NCBI GenBank assembly: GCA_015058875.1
Contig: SVBN01000002.1
Coordinates: forward strand, 28,016-92,015
Length of the DNA stretch: 64,000 bases
Source: Erysipelotrichaceae bacterium
GTDB taxonomy: Bacteria > Bacillota_I > Bacilli_A > Erysipelotrichales > Erysipelotrichaceae
Direction of reading: 5' to 3'
In this document: positions 50,272 through 58,688 of the stretch, piece by piece
Position numbering within the stretch: position 1 is the stretch's first letter
How the letters are laid out: each line of letters opens with the position of its first letter
The notes under the pieces: generated by a model
The model's input: the letters and a program-made list of their open reading frames with translations, nothing else
Database searches by the model: none
Told to the model about the DNA's origin: nothing
Position numbers and translations under genes: made by a program

Positions 50272-51034
50272 GAAGAAAAGATCACTGATCCTGATGGCTG
50301 CGTCCGCATGTGCGGCAGCTGTTTTCATCATGCCGATGCTGTATGACATTATCAATCTCGGCAATGAAACCGGACTGGCAGTCTGTGCGGTGCTGTTTCT
50401 GTACGGCATGTTCTTCGGGAAGGTGAATGAACTGATCAGGCGTTTATGGGATCAGCACGCCGGGAAGATCGTGCTTTCGGTGCTTGGAGCGGTAATTGGT
50501 GTCTTTGCCGTGCTGGCAGTGGTTCTGGGTTTCCTGATGATCAGCGGGGCGTATAAGACGCCGCAGGAGAAAAGCACCGTTATCGTGCTTGGCTGCGATG
50601 TGATCGGTGAGGATCCGGGACCGATGCTGAAGGAACGGCTGGATAAAGCCTATGAGTGGCTGATGGAACATCCCGGCAATGAGTGCATCGTATCCGGAGG
50701 ACTCGAGGAGATCGGAGACGCCGTTGAGGCAAAGGCGATGAAGAATTATCTGGTAAAGCGGGGGATTGCCGAAGATCATATCTGGATTGAGGACTATTCC
50801 CATTCCACTTATGAGAACCTGCTGTATTCCGGGAAAATCATATCCGACTTTGATCTGAATCCCGTCATGACCATTGTGACCAGCGATTTCCATGAATACC
50901 GTGCGTTGGATATGGCGGACAGTCTCGGCTTCAAAGCAGGCTCCGTGCCTTCCCATACCGCCTGGTGGCTGATGCCGACCTATTATGTCCGGGAATGCGC
51001 AGGCATCCTGCATTGGTGGTGGTTCGGATGGTAA
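50258..51034 (+). CDS. YdcF/SanA-like (DUF218) membrane protein
   Basis: 258-residue protein with three N-terminal membrane helices (LILMAASACAAAVFIMPMLY, TGLAVCAVLFLYGMF, IVLSVLGAVIGVFAVLAVVL). A DUF218 domain follows, with STVIVLGCDVIGEDPGPMLK, ECIVSGGLEE, SHSTYENLLYSGKII and VTSDFHEYRALDMADSLG. DUF218 proteins are associated with envelope functions such as lipid carrier recycling or vancomycin barrier effects, but the activity is unproven. The ATG at 50258 follows AGGGAGA. Confidence 0.85.
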   Translation: MFRSEKKRSLILMAASACAAAVFIMPMLYDIINLGNETGLAVCAVLFLYGMFFGKVNELIRRLWDQHAGKIVLSVLGAVIGVFAVLAVVLGFLMISGAYKTPQEKSTVIVLGCDVIGEDPGPMLKERLDKAYEWLMEHPGNECIVSGGLEEIGDAVEAKAMKNYLVKRGIAEDHIWIEDYSHSTYENLLYSGKIISDFDLNPVMTIVTSDFHEYRALDMADSLGFKAGSVPSHTAWWLMPTYYVRECAGILHWWWFGW

Positions 51035-51095
51035 TTTCTTGACACGAAAAAAACAGTGCGCAAAAATATTTGACGTAGAAAGCTGAGGTTATGTT

Positions 51096-51755
51096 ATGTA
51101 TACGATTAAAGATATGTATGACCTGGATCATACCGCTGCCAAAGACTATCTCTCACAGTTTACATATCCCTGGGAAGCACTGAAGGGGATCAAGGATCTG
51201 ATTCTGGAAATCGGTGCCGGACTTGATCCGGAAGAATATACGGAAGTATCCGAACATGTATGGGTACATAAGACAGCAAAGGTCTTTCCGAGCGCATATC
51301 TCGGAGCACCGTGCATCATCGGACCGAATACGGAAGTCAGACACTGCGCGTTCATCAGAGGAAGCGCGCTGGTCGGTGCGGACTGCGTTGTCGGAAACAG
51401 CTGTGAATTAAAGAATGTCATTCTGTTCGACCATGTACAGACACCGCATTACAACTATGTCGGCGATTCGATTCTCGGATATTACAGCCATATGGGTGCA
51501 GGCTCCATCACATCCAATGTCAAGTCGGACAAGAAGCTTGTCGTTGTTCACAACGGAAGCGAGCAGATTGAAACGGGGCTGAAGAAATTCGGTGCAATGC
51601 TGGGCGACCATGTGGAAGTCGGCTGCAACTCTGTCCTGAATCCCGGAACGGTGATCGGCAGGAACTCCCGTGTGTATCCGACCAGCTGCGTCAGAGGCGT
51701 CGTGCCTGAGAACAGCATCTGGAAGGTCAACGGCGTCATTGCCGAGATTCAATGA
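51096..51755 (+). CDS. Left-handed beta-helix protein (GlmU C-terminal-like acyl/nucleotidyltransferase)
   Basis: 219-residue hexapeptide-repeat protein. From about residue 55 the isoleucine-patch repeats run HVWVHKTAKVFPSAYLGAPC, IIGPNTEVRHCAFIRGSALV, GADCVVGNSCELKNVI and later MLGDHVEVGCNSVLNPGTVI. HYNYVGDSILGYYSHMGAGS resembles the GlmU segment that carries the acetyl acceptor site. The N-terminal 50 residues are helical and lack a nucleotidyltransferase domain. It could be an acetyltransferase acting on sugar phosphates. The ATG at 51096 follows GAGGT by 7 bases. Stop overlaps a 31-codon gene. Confidence 0.8.
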   Translation: MYTIKDMYDLDHTAAKDYLSQFTYPWEALKGIKDLILEIGAGLDPEEYTEVSEHVWVHKTAKVFPSAYLGAPCIIGPNTEVRHCAFIRGSALVGADCVVGNSCELKNVILFDHVQTPHYNYVGDSILGYYSHMGAGSITSNVKSDKKLVVVHNGSEQIETGLKKFGAMLGDHVEVGCNSVLNPGTVIGRNSRVYPTSCVRGVVPENSIWKVNGVIAEIQ

Positions 51756-51847
51756 GCAGAAAAACAAAAATGACGGTCATGATCGTCCTCGTTGTTCTCC
51801 TTGTCATCAGCATGTTCCTCGGGACACTGAGACAGTTCATGTACTGA
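51752..51847 (+). CDS. Small single-span membrane peptide (31 residues)
   Basis: The frame starts inside the stop codon of the upstream gene (ATGA) and encodes a basic start (MSRKTK) then one hydrophobic helix (MIVLVVLLVISMFLGTL). It stops at 51845-51847, just before a strong terminator. The coupling, the clear helix and the fit between stop and terminator make it a plausible real small protein. No homologue recognised; function unknown. Confidence 0.5.
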   Translation: MSRKTKMTVMIVLVVLLVISMFLGTLRQFMY

Positions 51848-51855
51848 CAGAAAAG

Positions 51856-51904
51856 AACAGGAATCTGCACTGACTGCAATCAGTCTTCAGGTTCCTGTTT
51901 TTCT
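51856..51904. terminator. Terminator, possibly bidirectional
   Basis: AACAGGAA (51856-51863) / TTCCTGTT (51892-51899) outer stem with an inner GACTG / CAGTC stem, followed by TTTTT. Confidence 0.8.
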
Positions 51905-52050
51905 GTTTGAATCGGTATTTTCCTTTTCCGTGCCCGGTACGGGAGCGATCAGACCGGAATCCAGCATCTTTTTCAATAGGGCTGATGAAGAGGACGGACT
52001 CAGTTTCTGCTGGCTGATGTATCTTTCACATTCCCCGGCATAAAAAGGAA

Positions 52051-52056
52051 TATAAT
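52051..52056 (+). promoter_or_regulatory. -10 element of the aldolase gene
   Basis: Consensus TATAAT at 52051-52056; the -35 region is weak. About 46 bases of leader lie before ATG 52109. Confidence 0.5.
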
Positions 52057-52108
52057 AGAGGTAGTGATTCAAATTCAGAAACATAATAGAAGAAAGGAAA
52101 AGAAAATT

Positions 52109-53074
52109 ATGCCGTTAGTAACATCCACAGAAATGTTCCGCAAAGCATATGAGGGCGGATACGCCATCGGTGCTTTCAATGTCAACAACATGGAGATTAT
52201 TCAGGGTATCACCGAAGCCGCAAAGGAATGCAATGCGCCGGTCATCCTGCAGGTTTCCAAAGGCGCAAGAGCTTATGCAAACAGAACCTATCTGATCAAG
52301 CTGGTCGAAGCCGCTGTTATTGAGACGGGTCTTCCGATTGTTCTTCATCTGGACCATGGCGACACATTCGAAACATGCAAATCCTGCATTGATGACGGAT
52401 TTACCAGCGTCATGATCGACGCTTCCTCCAAGCCGTTTGAAGAGAATATCGAAATCACAAGAAAAGTCGTTGAATACGCGCACGCACATGGCGTTGTCGT
52501 AGAAGCGGAACTCGGTACGCTGGCAGGCGTCGAAGATGATGTCAAGGTCGCCGCGGAGGATTCCTCCTATACAAGACCGGAAGACGTCGAAGAATTCGTC
52601 AACCGTACAGGATGCGATTCCCTGGCAATCGCCATCGGTACATCCCATGGTGCATACAAGTTCAAGCCGGAACAGTGCACAAGAAACGAGAAGGGCATTC
52701 TCGTACCGCCGCCGCTGCGCTTCGATATTCTGGATGAAGTTTCAAAGAGACTGCCGGGATTCCCGATCGTACTGCACGGTGCTTCTTCTGTACCGCAGGA
52801 ATGGGTTAAGGTCATCAATGAGCACGGCGGACACATGCCGGATGCCGTAGGCGTTCCCGAGGAACAGCTGAGACAGGCCGCAAGACTTGCCGTATGCAAG
52901 ATCAATATCGACTCCGACCTCCGTCTGACTATGACCGGAACAATCCGTCAGTATTTCGACGAGCATCCGGAGCACTTCGACCCGAGACAGTATCTGAAGC
53001 CGGCAAGAGAAAACATCAAGACGCTGGTAAAGCATAAGATTATTGATGTGCTCGGCTGCGACAACAAGATCTGA
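52109..53074 (+). CDS. fba: Class II fructose-bisphosphate aldolase
   Basis: 321-residue Zn-dependent aldolase that cleaves fructose 1,6-bisphosphate to DHAP and glyceraldehyde 3-phosphate. Landmarks are AIGAFNVNNMEIIQGITEAA, VLHLDHGDTFETCKSCIDDG (zinc His and catalytic Asp), EAELGTLAGVEDD (zinc Glu), AIAIGTSHGAYKFKP, LHGASSVPQEW (zinc His) and CKINIDSDLRL. Central glycolytic enzyme. The ATG at 52109 follows GAAAGGA. Monocistronic between two terminators. Confidence 0.95.
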   Translation: MPLVTSTEMFRKAYEGGYAIGAFNVNNMEIIQGITEAAKECNAPVILQVSKGARAYANRTYLIKLVEAAVIETGLPIVLHLDHGDTFETCKSCIDDGFTSVMIDASSKPFEENIEITRKVVEYAHAHGVVVEAELGTLAGVEDDVKVAAEDSSYTRPEDVEEFVNRTGCDSLAIAIGTSHGAYKFKPEQCTRNEKGILVPPPLRFDILDEVSKRLPGFPIVLHGASSVPQEWVKVINEHGGHMPDAVGVPEEQLRQAARLAVCKINIDSDLRLTMTGTIRQYFDEHPEHFDPRQYLKPARENIKTLVKHKIIDVLGCDNKI

Positions 53075-53095
53075 GAGATCAGACAATCATAAGAG

Positions 53096-53126
53096 AGTGG
53101 TATTCTGTTATGGGATACCGCTTTTC
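53096..53126 (+). terminator. Terminator of the aldolase gene
   Basis: GTGGTAT / ATACCGC stem followed by TTTT. Confidence 0.65.
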
Positions 53127-53182
53127 TGAAAGCAAAGTACAGCCGAACACGGTATGATAAGAGAGAAGGTGAGGTAACGCTT

Positions 53183-53968
53183 ATGTATGAAATGCCGAAA
53201 ACTCCCGCCCAGGGAAATGATGAAGTATATAATCCCGAACATCTGGAAGCCGTCAGTTCGCCGCTGAACGGGAAAACACTGGCCGCACTGGGATCTTCCA
53301 TTACCTATGGATACGGAAGCGAAGGGATTGCTTTCCCGGAAATGATCGCAAAGATCGATCAGTGCCGGTTTATCAAACAGGCCATCAGCGGTATGACGCT
53401 TGCATATGTTCCCGAACGTCCGGAAACGCATCCGGAGGGAAGCTATGTGCGTCAGCTGCTGGATATGATTGATCCTTCCGAAAAGATCGATGCCTTTGTT
53501 GTACAGCTTTCCACCAATGACGCTTCAAAGGGCATTGAAATGGGGGAGGTTTCCGATTCCTTTGCGAGTGCTGATCAGGATCAGGGGACGATCATCGGCG
53601 CGATGGAATTCATCCTTGCCTATATCCGTGAAACATGGAACTGTCCGGTGATCTTCTATATCAATGCGTATCTCGACAGAGGATATCTGGAATTCTTCTC
53701 GGCCAAGTCTCCGGCAATCAAAATTTCTGTGGACGATGCCGCACGCAATCTGATCGGAACCTATGAAAAGATGATTGAAGCTCTGTATGAGCTGCAGAAG
53801 AAATGGCATTTCCGGATAGCGGATCTCTGGAATCATGAAGAGATCAGAGAAGCTTCCTATGAACTGAGAGACCGGATGATGTCGGATCCGATTCATCCGA
53901 GAAAATCAGGCTATCTGTTCTGGTATGTGCCGGAGATTGAAAAGTGCCTGTATGAGGCACTGTGCTGA
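53183..53968 (+). CDS. SGNH/GDSL-type hydrolase
   Basis: 261-residue esterase-like protein. Block I is ALGSSITYGYG (GSS variant of GDS), then AFVVQLSTNDASKGI with the oxyanion Asn, and DPIHPRKSGYLFW with the Asp-x-x-His pair. It lacks the extra N-terminal domain of the SGNH protein at 6211 and has no signal peptide. Likely a cytoplasmic carbohydrate or lipid esterase; substrate unknown. GAGGT precedes the ATG by about 8 bases. Confidence 0.82.
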   Translation: MYEMPKTPAQGNDEVYNPEHLEAVSSPLNGKTLAALGSSITYGYGSEGIAFPEMIAKIDQCRFIKQAISGMTLAYVPERPETHPEGSYVRQLLDMIDPSEKIDAFVVQLSTNDASKGIEMGEVSDSFASADQDQGTIIGAMEFILAYIRETWNCPVIFYINAYLDRGYLEFFSAKSPAIKISVDDAARNLIGTYEKMIEALYELQKKWHFRIADLWNHEEIREASYELRDRMMSDPIHPRKSGYLFWYVPEIEKCLYEALC

Positions 53969-53993
53969 CTGCATCCTGTATTTTGACAGTGAT

Positions 53994-54025
53994 AAGAGAA
54001 CTGACTAATCGGTCGGTTCTCTTTT
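53994..54025 (+). terminator. Terminator after the SGNH hydrolase gene
   Basis: AAGAGAACTGAC / GTCGGTTCTCTT stem (one G-T pair) followed by T residues. Confidence 0.85.
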
Positions 54026-54038
54026 AAATAATCTTAAT

Positions 54039-54067
54039 TTGTAAAAGGCTTGCAGGGGTGATATATT
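54039..54067 (+). promoter_or_regulatory. Promoter of the PAP2 gene
   Basis: TTGTAA (54039-54044), 17-base spacer, TATATT (54062-54067) with TGA before it. The predicted +1 is near 54074. Confidence 0.65.
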
Positions 54068-54091
54068 GTCATGACGAAACGAGGCATGACA

Positions 54092-54787
54092 ATGAAAAAA
54101 TTCGCTGAGAAGATAAAACAGATACCGAAATGGGGATGGGCTTCCGGAATCGGACTGTTCGTACTGCAGTACAGTATGTACCGGTTTGCCAACTGGGTGA
54201 GTGTCCTGATCGGGACTGCGGAGCATGCATTTGAATGCAAGATCCCGGTTATCGACGACCTGATTCCTATCATCCCGGTATTTGTCCTGCCGTATATCGC
54301 ATCCTACGGTCTCTGGGTCATTGCGCCTGCGGCAGCTTCTCTGACAAAGAAACGGAACTATATTAACTATGTCTGCGGACTGCTTGCGACATATATCATC
54401 GGATCACTGATCTTTATTCTGTGGCCGACGTATATGGACCGGGCAAAAGAGGGGCTGATGGCTTATGCACAGCAGCCGGGTCTGATGAACATGCTGCTCG
54501 GCGTCGTATATGCGGCCGACGGCAGTGAACGGGCGTTTAATCTGTTTCCTTCCTTTCACTGCATTATCAGTGCATATTGTTATCTGGGAGTCCGGAAACA
54601 GCCGGAAATCTCAAAGGGATATCAGATGTTCTCACTGCTTGCGGCAGTGCTGATCTGTTTCTCCACTGTATTTACCAAGCAGCATTACATCATTGACGTG
54701 ATCGGCGGTATTGCCATTTCCCTGGCTGTGTATGTACTCATGAATCTCATTGATCCGGGCAGAAGAATGGAAGAAAAGAAGAAATGA
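54092..54787 (+). CDS. PAP2 family phosphatase, membrane
   Basis: 231-residue protein with about six membrane helices. The PAP2 motifs are FPSFHCIISAYCY (PSxH) and STVFTKQHYIIDVIGGIAIS (H-x4-D), similar to the inositol-phosphorylceramide-synthase-like PAP2_3 branch. It should dephosphorylate a lipid phosphate or diphosphate at the membrane. The start at 54092 lies downstream of the predicted +1 and has GAGG 7 bases upstream; an ATG at 54071 lies upstream of the +1. Confidence 0.82.
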   Translation: MKKFAEKIKQIPKWGWASGIGLFVLQYSMYRFANWVSVLIGTAEHAFECKIPVIDDLIPIIPVFVLPYIASYGLWVIAPAAASLTKKRNYINYVCGLLATYIIGSLIFILWPTYMDRAKEGLMAYAQQPGLMNMLLGVVYAADGSERAFNLFPSFHCIISAYCYLGVRKQPEISKGYQMFSLLAAVLICFSTVFTKQHYIIDVIGGIAISLAVYVLMNLIDPGRRMEEKKK

Positions 54788-54791
54788 AAAA

Positions 54792-54846
54792 GAAGCACAG
54801 CGGCTTCCGTGATATACAGCGGAATACACTGTGCTTTCTGTTTTTC
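54792..54846. terminator. Bidirectional terminator
   Basis: AAGCACAG / CTGTGCTT outer stem with inner TTCCG / CGGAA stem and TTTTT; lies between convergent genes. Confidence 0.8.
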
Positions 54847-55995
54847 TTACCAGTCTTTGACGGATCCGTCGAAGTTTCTCTTGGCGACGTTGGAGCCTCT
54901 TTCGTTTGCCGGATAGAGTTCTTCCGCGTTATCTGCGAGTTCGACGCCGATACCGGGCGCTTCCGGAATGACCATGAAGCCGTTTTCGAACTTCAGCGGT
55001 TCTTTGACCATCGCGTCTTCCGCACCGTTCAGGCAGAAGCCGGGCAGTTCCTGGATGCCCAGGTTCGGAATGCATGCGCAGATCTGCAGGCATGCGGCAG
55101 TGGAAACAGGCCCCAGCGGGTTGTGCGGGATGACAAGCACGTCGTGTGCTTCCGCCATTGCCGCAATCTTCTTGGTGGCTGTGATACCGCCGACAGCGCA
55201 TACGTCAGGTCTGATGTATCTGACAGCTGTTCTGTCCATTAACATTTCGAATTCACGGATGTTCGTGAAGCGCTCGCCGGTCGCAATCGGGATATTGACC
55301 TTGTCGGCAACCTGAGCCATGGTATCGATATTGTCCGGTGTGACCGGATCTTCGAATACCATCGGTCTGTATTTTTCAACTTCTCTGCCGAAAGTGACGG
55401 CGGTCGGCGTATCCATGCCTCTGTGCGCTTCGAGAACAAAGTCGAAGTTCGGGCCGACTGCTTCACGGATGCGTCTGACGGTTTCCAGCTCGGACTCCAC
55501 ACGTCCGGAATAGAATTCATCGAAGCCGTTGTTCTTTGACTTTACCGGTCCGTTGACGAAGATCTTGGCAGCATTGAATCCCTGCGCCTGCAGTTTTTTG
55601 TATTCTTCGCACAGATCATCCAGATTATCCGGATGGGCCATGACGGAAGCGTAGACGCGGATCTTTTCTCTTGTCTTTCCGCCGAGCAGCTGATAAACAG
55701 GGACGCCTAAGGCCTTTCCCTTGATATCCCAGCAGGCGATATCAATCGCCGAGATGGCGCTCATAATGACCGAGCCTCTGAAATAGACGGCGCGGTAGAG
55801 ATTCTGCATGATATCTTCCGCATTGAACGGATCTTTGCCGATGAGATACGGCTTGAATTTCATGATGGCGTCTGCCGTGGAGGAGAGGAAGCCCCAGTTG
55901 CCCGCTTCGCCGAGACCGGTGATGCCTGCGTCAGTGTCGAGCTCAACGAACAGGTAATGCTTCGCAAAACGCAGCCTGAGATCTGTAATTTTCAT
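54847..55995 (-). CDS. Mandelate racemase/muconate lactonizing family sugar-acid dehydratase (DgoD/ManD-like)
   Basis: 382-residue enolase-superfamily enzyme. N-terminal capping domain: VELDTDAGITGLGEAGNWGF. Barrel residues: AAKIFVNGP (Lys), DFVLEAHRGMDT (acid ligand with the H of the sugar-acid dehydratases), MVFEDPVTPDN (Glu ligand), IATGERF (Glu ligand), YIRPDVCAVGGI and IPHNPLGPVST (catalytic His). These match mannonate/galactonate-type dehydratases that make 2-keto-3-deoxy acids. It follows the SLC13-type transporter gene in one minus-strand unit, so it probably acts on the imported acid. Exact sugar acid not determinable. AAAGGA ribosome site. Confidence 0.85.
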   Translation of the reverse strand: MKITDLRLRFAKHYLFVELDTDAGITGLGEAGNWGFLSSTADAIMKFKPYLIGKDPFNAEDIMQNLYRAVYFRGSVIMSAISAIDIACWDIKGKALGVPVYQLLGGKTREKIRVYASVMAHPDNLDDLCEEYKKLQAQGFNAAKIFVNGPVKSKNNGFDEFYSGRVESELETVRRIREAVGPNFDFVLEAHRGMDTPTAVTFGREVEKYRPMVFEDPVTPDNIDTMAQVADKVNIPIATGERFTNIREFEMLMDRTAVRYIRPDVCAVGGITATKKIAAMAEAHDVLVIPHNPLGPVSTAACLQICACIPNLGIQELPGFCLNGAEDAMVKEPLKFENGFMVIPEAPGIGVELADNAEELYPANERGSNVAKRNFDGSVKDW

Positions 55996-56095
55996 GATAT
56001 TGTCCTTTCCGATTGTTTTTTCTGTCTTTATTGTACCTTATGTTCCTGTATGAGGCATATGCCTGAATGCATTCAGACATATGCCGTTTCTGTTA

Positions 56096-57403
56096 TCAGA
56101 ATGCCGGGATCAGCGTCATCGTGCAGACGACGGAGATCACGCAGATGATGATGGAGGGCAGCCAGCCCATCTTGATCAGGTCGGTCTGATCATATCCGCC
56201 GGCACCCATCATCAGAGGTACGGTTGCTGTAGCGGAAGGCGTCAGGAACGCGGTCAGGCAGGCGGCCTGCAGGAGTACCAGCGGTCCGACAGGGTTGCAG
56301 CCGAGGGACTTGCAGGTCAGGATAACGATCGGGATGAAGATGTTCTGTACGGACTGGTTCTGCATGAACTGAGTCAGAATGAACGGGATGATGAAGAATG
56401 CTGCGCCGATGATGTAGCCGTTGGTTGTTCCGCCGAGTGCATTGGCGAGAGCGTTTCCGATCAGATCGCCGAGACCGCAGGCAACCATTGCGCCGCCGAC
56501 AGACAGTGCGGAGATGAGCATCAGGAGAACCTGGAACGGAATTGCATTTGTGGCTTCTTTCGGCTTCAGGACGCCGGTAACCAGTTCAAGCGTCGCACCG
56601 GTCATGGCAACCTGCCAGTTGGCAAGTCCGAGTTTCGAAGAGAATACAAGACCGAGCGTTGTGAGTGCGAACAGGAAGTATCCCAGGAACTCTCTTGCCG
56701 GATCCAGCGGTTCCGGTTTTGCGGCACCCTTTGCATGTGTGCTTGTTGTCTGCAGCGGTACCGTAGGCTGATCCGGAGATGTTTTCGGGGCGATGAAGAT
56801 TGCATAGAGAATGATGACGACTGCGGAAAGGATTCTTCCCTTGAACGGATCCAGCAGAGCCATCTGATAATCGGTATAGCCATAGGATTCCAGGTAGCCG
56901 TTCTGGGTAGCGAACATAACCGCACCGCTTCCGACCGGAAGAACGCCGCATGTTCCGACAACCACCAGGCCCATTGCGAACATTGCTTTGGAAGGCGATA
57001 TGCCTGCAGCTTCACAGCTTGCGGCAAGCATCGGCGACATGATTGTGAATACGGCGACCGGGCTCGGGATCAGATTGGAGAGCAGGAATGTAACAAGCAG
57101 ATATCCTGCCATCATAACCGTGAAGTTTCCGCCGGCAATCTTGAGAACGAGATTGGATAATTTTGTGACGGCCTGGGTGCGGTTGAAGCCGGCTGCGACA
57201 ATGAACATGCCGGTGATCAGGAGCACGTTGGCATTTGCGAAGTTGGCGAGAACCGCTTTGGGTTCCACCAGTCCGGACCATGCCGTGAGAATAATTGCGC
57301 AGAGTGCGACGACACCGTTTGTTGTGTGAAGTTTCGGGGCAAGTACGTATCCGCCGATCAGGAATACGAACAGGCCTAAGCAGATATACATCTGAGCTGT
57401 CAT
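56096..57403 (-). CDS. SLC13/DASS-type anion permease
   Basis: 435-residue membrane protein with 11-12 helices in two repeats. AGFNRTQAVTKLSNLVLKIA, LVTFLLSNLIPSPVAVFTIM and the second-repeat TQFMQNQSVQNIFIPIVILT with AFLTPSATATVPLMMGAGGY (SxT-type motifs) fit the DASS/ArsB ion transporter superfamily. It likely imports a di- or monocarboxylate with Na+. First gene of a unit with the dehydratase, under a promoter next to a cre-like site and divergent from an AraC regulator. AAGGGGAA ribosome site. Confidence 0.85.
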   Translation of the reverse strand: MTAQMYICLGLFVFLIGGYVLAPKLHTTNGVVALCAIILTAWSGLVEPKAVLANFANANVLLITGMFIVAAGFNRTQAVTKLSNLVLKIAGGNFTVMMAGYLLVTFLLSNLIPSPVAVFTIMSPMLAASCEAAGISPSKAMFAMGLVVVGTCGVLPVGSGAVMFATQNGYLESYGYTDYQMALLDPFKGRILSAVVIILYAIFIAPKTSPDQPTVPLQTTSTHAKGAAKPEPLDPAREFLGYFLFALTTLGLVFSSKLGLANWQVAMTGATLELVTGVLKPKEATNAIPFQVLLMLISALSVGGAMVACGLGDLIGNALANALGGTTNGYIIGAAFFIIPFILTQFMQNQSVQNIFIPIVILTCKSLGCNPVGPLVLLQAACLTAFLTPSATATVPLMMGAGGYDQTDLIKMGWLPSIIICVISVVCTMTLIPAF

Positions 57404-57452
57404 GAGTTTTCCCCTTTCTGTCTTCTGTAAGACAAACTTTCTTTACGCCCTT

Positions 57453-57458
57453 ACTATA
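57453..57458 (-). promoter_or_regulatory. -10 element of the transporter-dehydratase unit
   Basis: TATAGT on the minus strand, with a poor TTCGGC at 17-base spacing, so an activator may be needed. Confidence 0.45.
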
Positions 57459-57459
57459 A

Positions 57460-57473
57460 TGAAACCGCTTGCA
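57460..57473. promoter_or_regulatory. Candidate CcpA cre site
   Basis: TGAAACCGCTTGCA matches TGWAANCGNTNWCA at 13 of 14 positions and fills the spacer of the transporter promoter, a position that would repress. Confidence 0.6.
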
Positions 57474-57627
57474 TTGCCGAAATGGTGATGTTTGGCAGAA
57501 AAAAAGGCCTGCAGATGAGCGGGTGAAGCAGATCAGCCTGTCTTTAAAGGGTGAAACAGAAAATAAAATCCAAACATTTCCCCCTGTCTGCACCTGCCAG
57601 GAAGGTTTGCTGATGCGGCTTTTGAGT

Positions 57628-57633
57628 TATAAT
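57628..57633 (+). promoter_or_regulatory. -10 element of the AraC regulator gene
   Basis: TATAAT with a TTTGCT hexamer 16 bases upstream. Confidence 0.45.
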
Positions 57634-57738
57634 AACGGCAGGAATACTGCATAAACATGCGGAATTACAGGATGCTGAAAGCATCTGGTGGAAATCAGAA
57701 TATTTTCCACATGGAAAATGTTTGGAAAGGATAAAAAC

Positions 57739-58671
57739 ATGCCGGAATATAAATATAAATGTTCGTGGCCGAAAGATAATCTCTATGTGGACGGCTATGT
57801 GCACCAGGTGACCAATTTCCGCTATCATGCCCATGCCGATGAGTTTGAACTCAATATCCTTCTGCAGGGAAAACAGCATTTTTATTCGGGAACGGATCTG
57901 ATTGATCTGAAGGAGGATGATGTTATCCTGGTGAATCCGAATACGGGGCATGCGTCCTACTGTGATCCCGAAGGGACGATTGCCTTTGTTCTTCATTTTT
58001 CTTCGCTGGCATTGAAGCAGTTTGTAAAAAAGGGGCAGACTCTGAAGATCGGCGGATGTCTGTCCGATGATCAGACAAGAAATGAACTGAAATACCGGGC
58101 GATCCGGAAATGTGCCGCATCCATTATTTATTATCTGAATCAGGGCGATCCGTTTTCCCAGTATATGGCAAAGGCAAATGCGGAACTGATGGTCGGGACA
58201 TTATGTACCATGTTCGATACCGAAGCATCCGAACTTGCGGGGGAGAGCGATGAGGAAACGCAGCGTGTGATCCGTTCAATTCTGGAATATATGGAAGCGC
58301 ATTACGGCGAAAAGATCACGCTGGAAGATATCGGGGAAATGACAGGATATAACCGTACGTATGTGTCCACATTGTTTCATCAGAGCGTCGGCATCCGGTT
58401 CTATGACTATCTGATGCGCCTGAGACTGCAGAATGCCATCAGGGAACTGATCACGACGGATCATCCGCTGACGGAGATTGCAATGAACAACGGCTTTGCG
58501 GATCTGAAAACATTCAATGCCAGATTCCGGGAGATCCTGAAGATTCTTCCTTCGGAATACCGCGGCATGATCGAGAAAAAGACGGTCTCACCGGAATATT
58601 ACGAAGTGCAGTCGATCCCCTGTACGGATCCGATGGTTGCGCGTAAACTGAAAGAGTATATGGAAAAATGA
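57739..58671 (+). CDS. AraC family transcriptional regulator
   Basis: 310-residue regulator. The N-terminal cupin sensing domain (about 15-110) includes FRYHAHADEFELNILLQGKQ and ILVNPNTGHASYCD. The C-terminal double HTH (about 195-290) includes YMEAHYGEKITLEDIGEMTG, NRTYVSTLFHQSVGIRFYDY and PLTEIAMNNGFADLKTFNAR. It probably controls the divergent sugar-acid transporter and dehydratase in response to a sugar or sugar acid. The ATG at 57739 follows GGAAAGG. A peroxiredoxin gene follows 17 bases downstream. Confidence 0.9.
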   Translation: MPEYKYKCSWPKDNLYVDGYVHQVTNFRYHAHADEFELNILLQGKQHFYSGTDLIDLKEDDVILVNPNTGHASYCDPEGTIAFVLHFSSLALKQFVKKGQTLKIGGCLSDDQTRNELKYRAIRKCAASIIYYLNQGDPFSQYMAKANAELMVGTLCTMFDTEASELAGESDEETQRVIRSILEYMEAHYGEKITLEDIGEMTGYNRTYVSTLFHQSVGIRFYDYLMRLRLQNAIRELITTDHPLTEIAMNNGFADLKTFNARFREILKILPSEYRGMIEKKTVSPEYYEVQSIPCTDPMVARKLKEYMEK

Positions 58672-58688
58672 AGAAGGAGAAATAAAAA

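Larger units (their letters stand above)
57404..57738. other. Divergent control region between transporter and AraC genes
   Basis: About 335 bases without a supported gene. It holds the minus-strand transporter promoter, a cre-like site beside it, and a plus-strand TATAAT at 57628-57633 for the AraC gene. The middle part (57480-57620) shows no clear structure and may contain AraC binding sites. Confidence 0.5.

Noticed and set aside
51887..52084. Minus-strand 65-codon frame between the terminator and the aldolase promoter
   Set aside because: The sequence reads a little like a small helical domain and ends in a possibly bidirectional terminator. It has no ribosome site, covers the aldolase promoter and has no recognised family. 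Could be a remnant; not supported as a gene.
56081..57160. 359-codon plus-strand frame antisense to the SLC13-type gene
   Set aside because: Same reason: complement of a membrane protein gene, no ribosome site, no motif.
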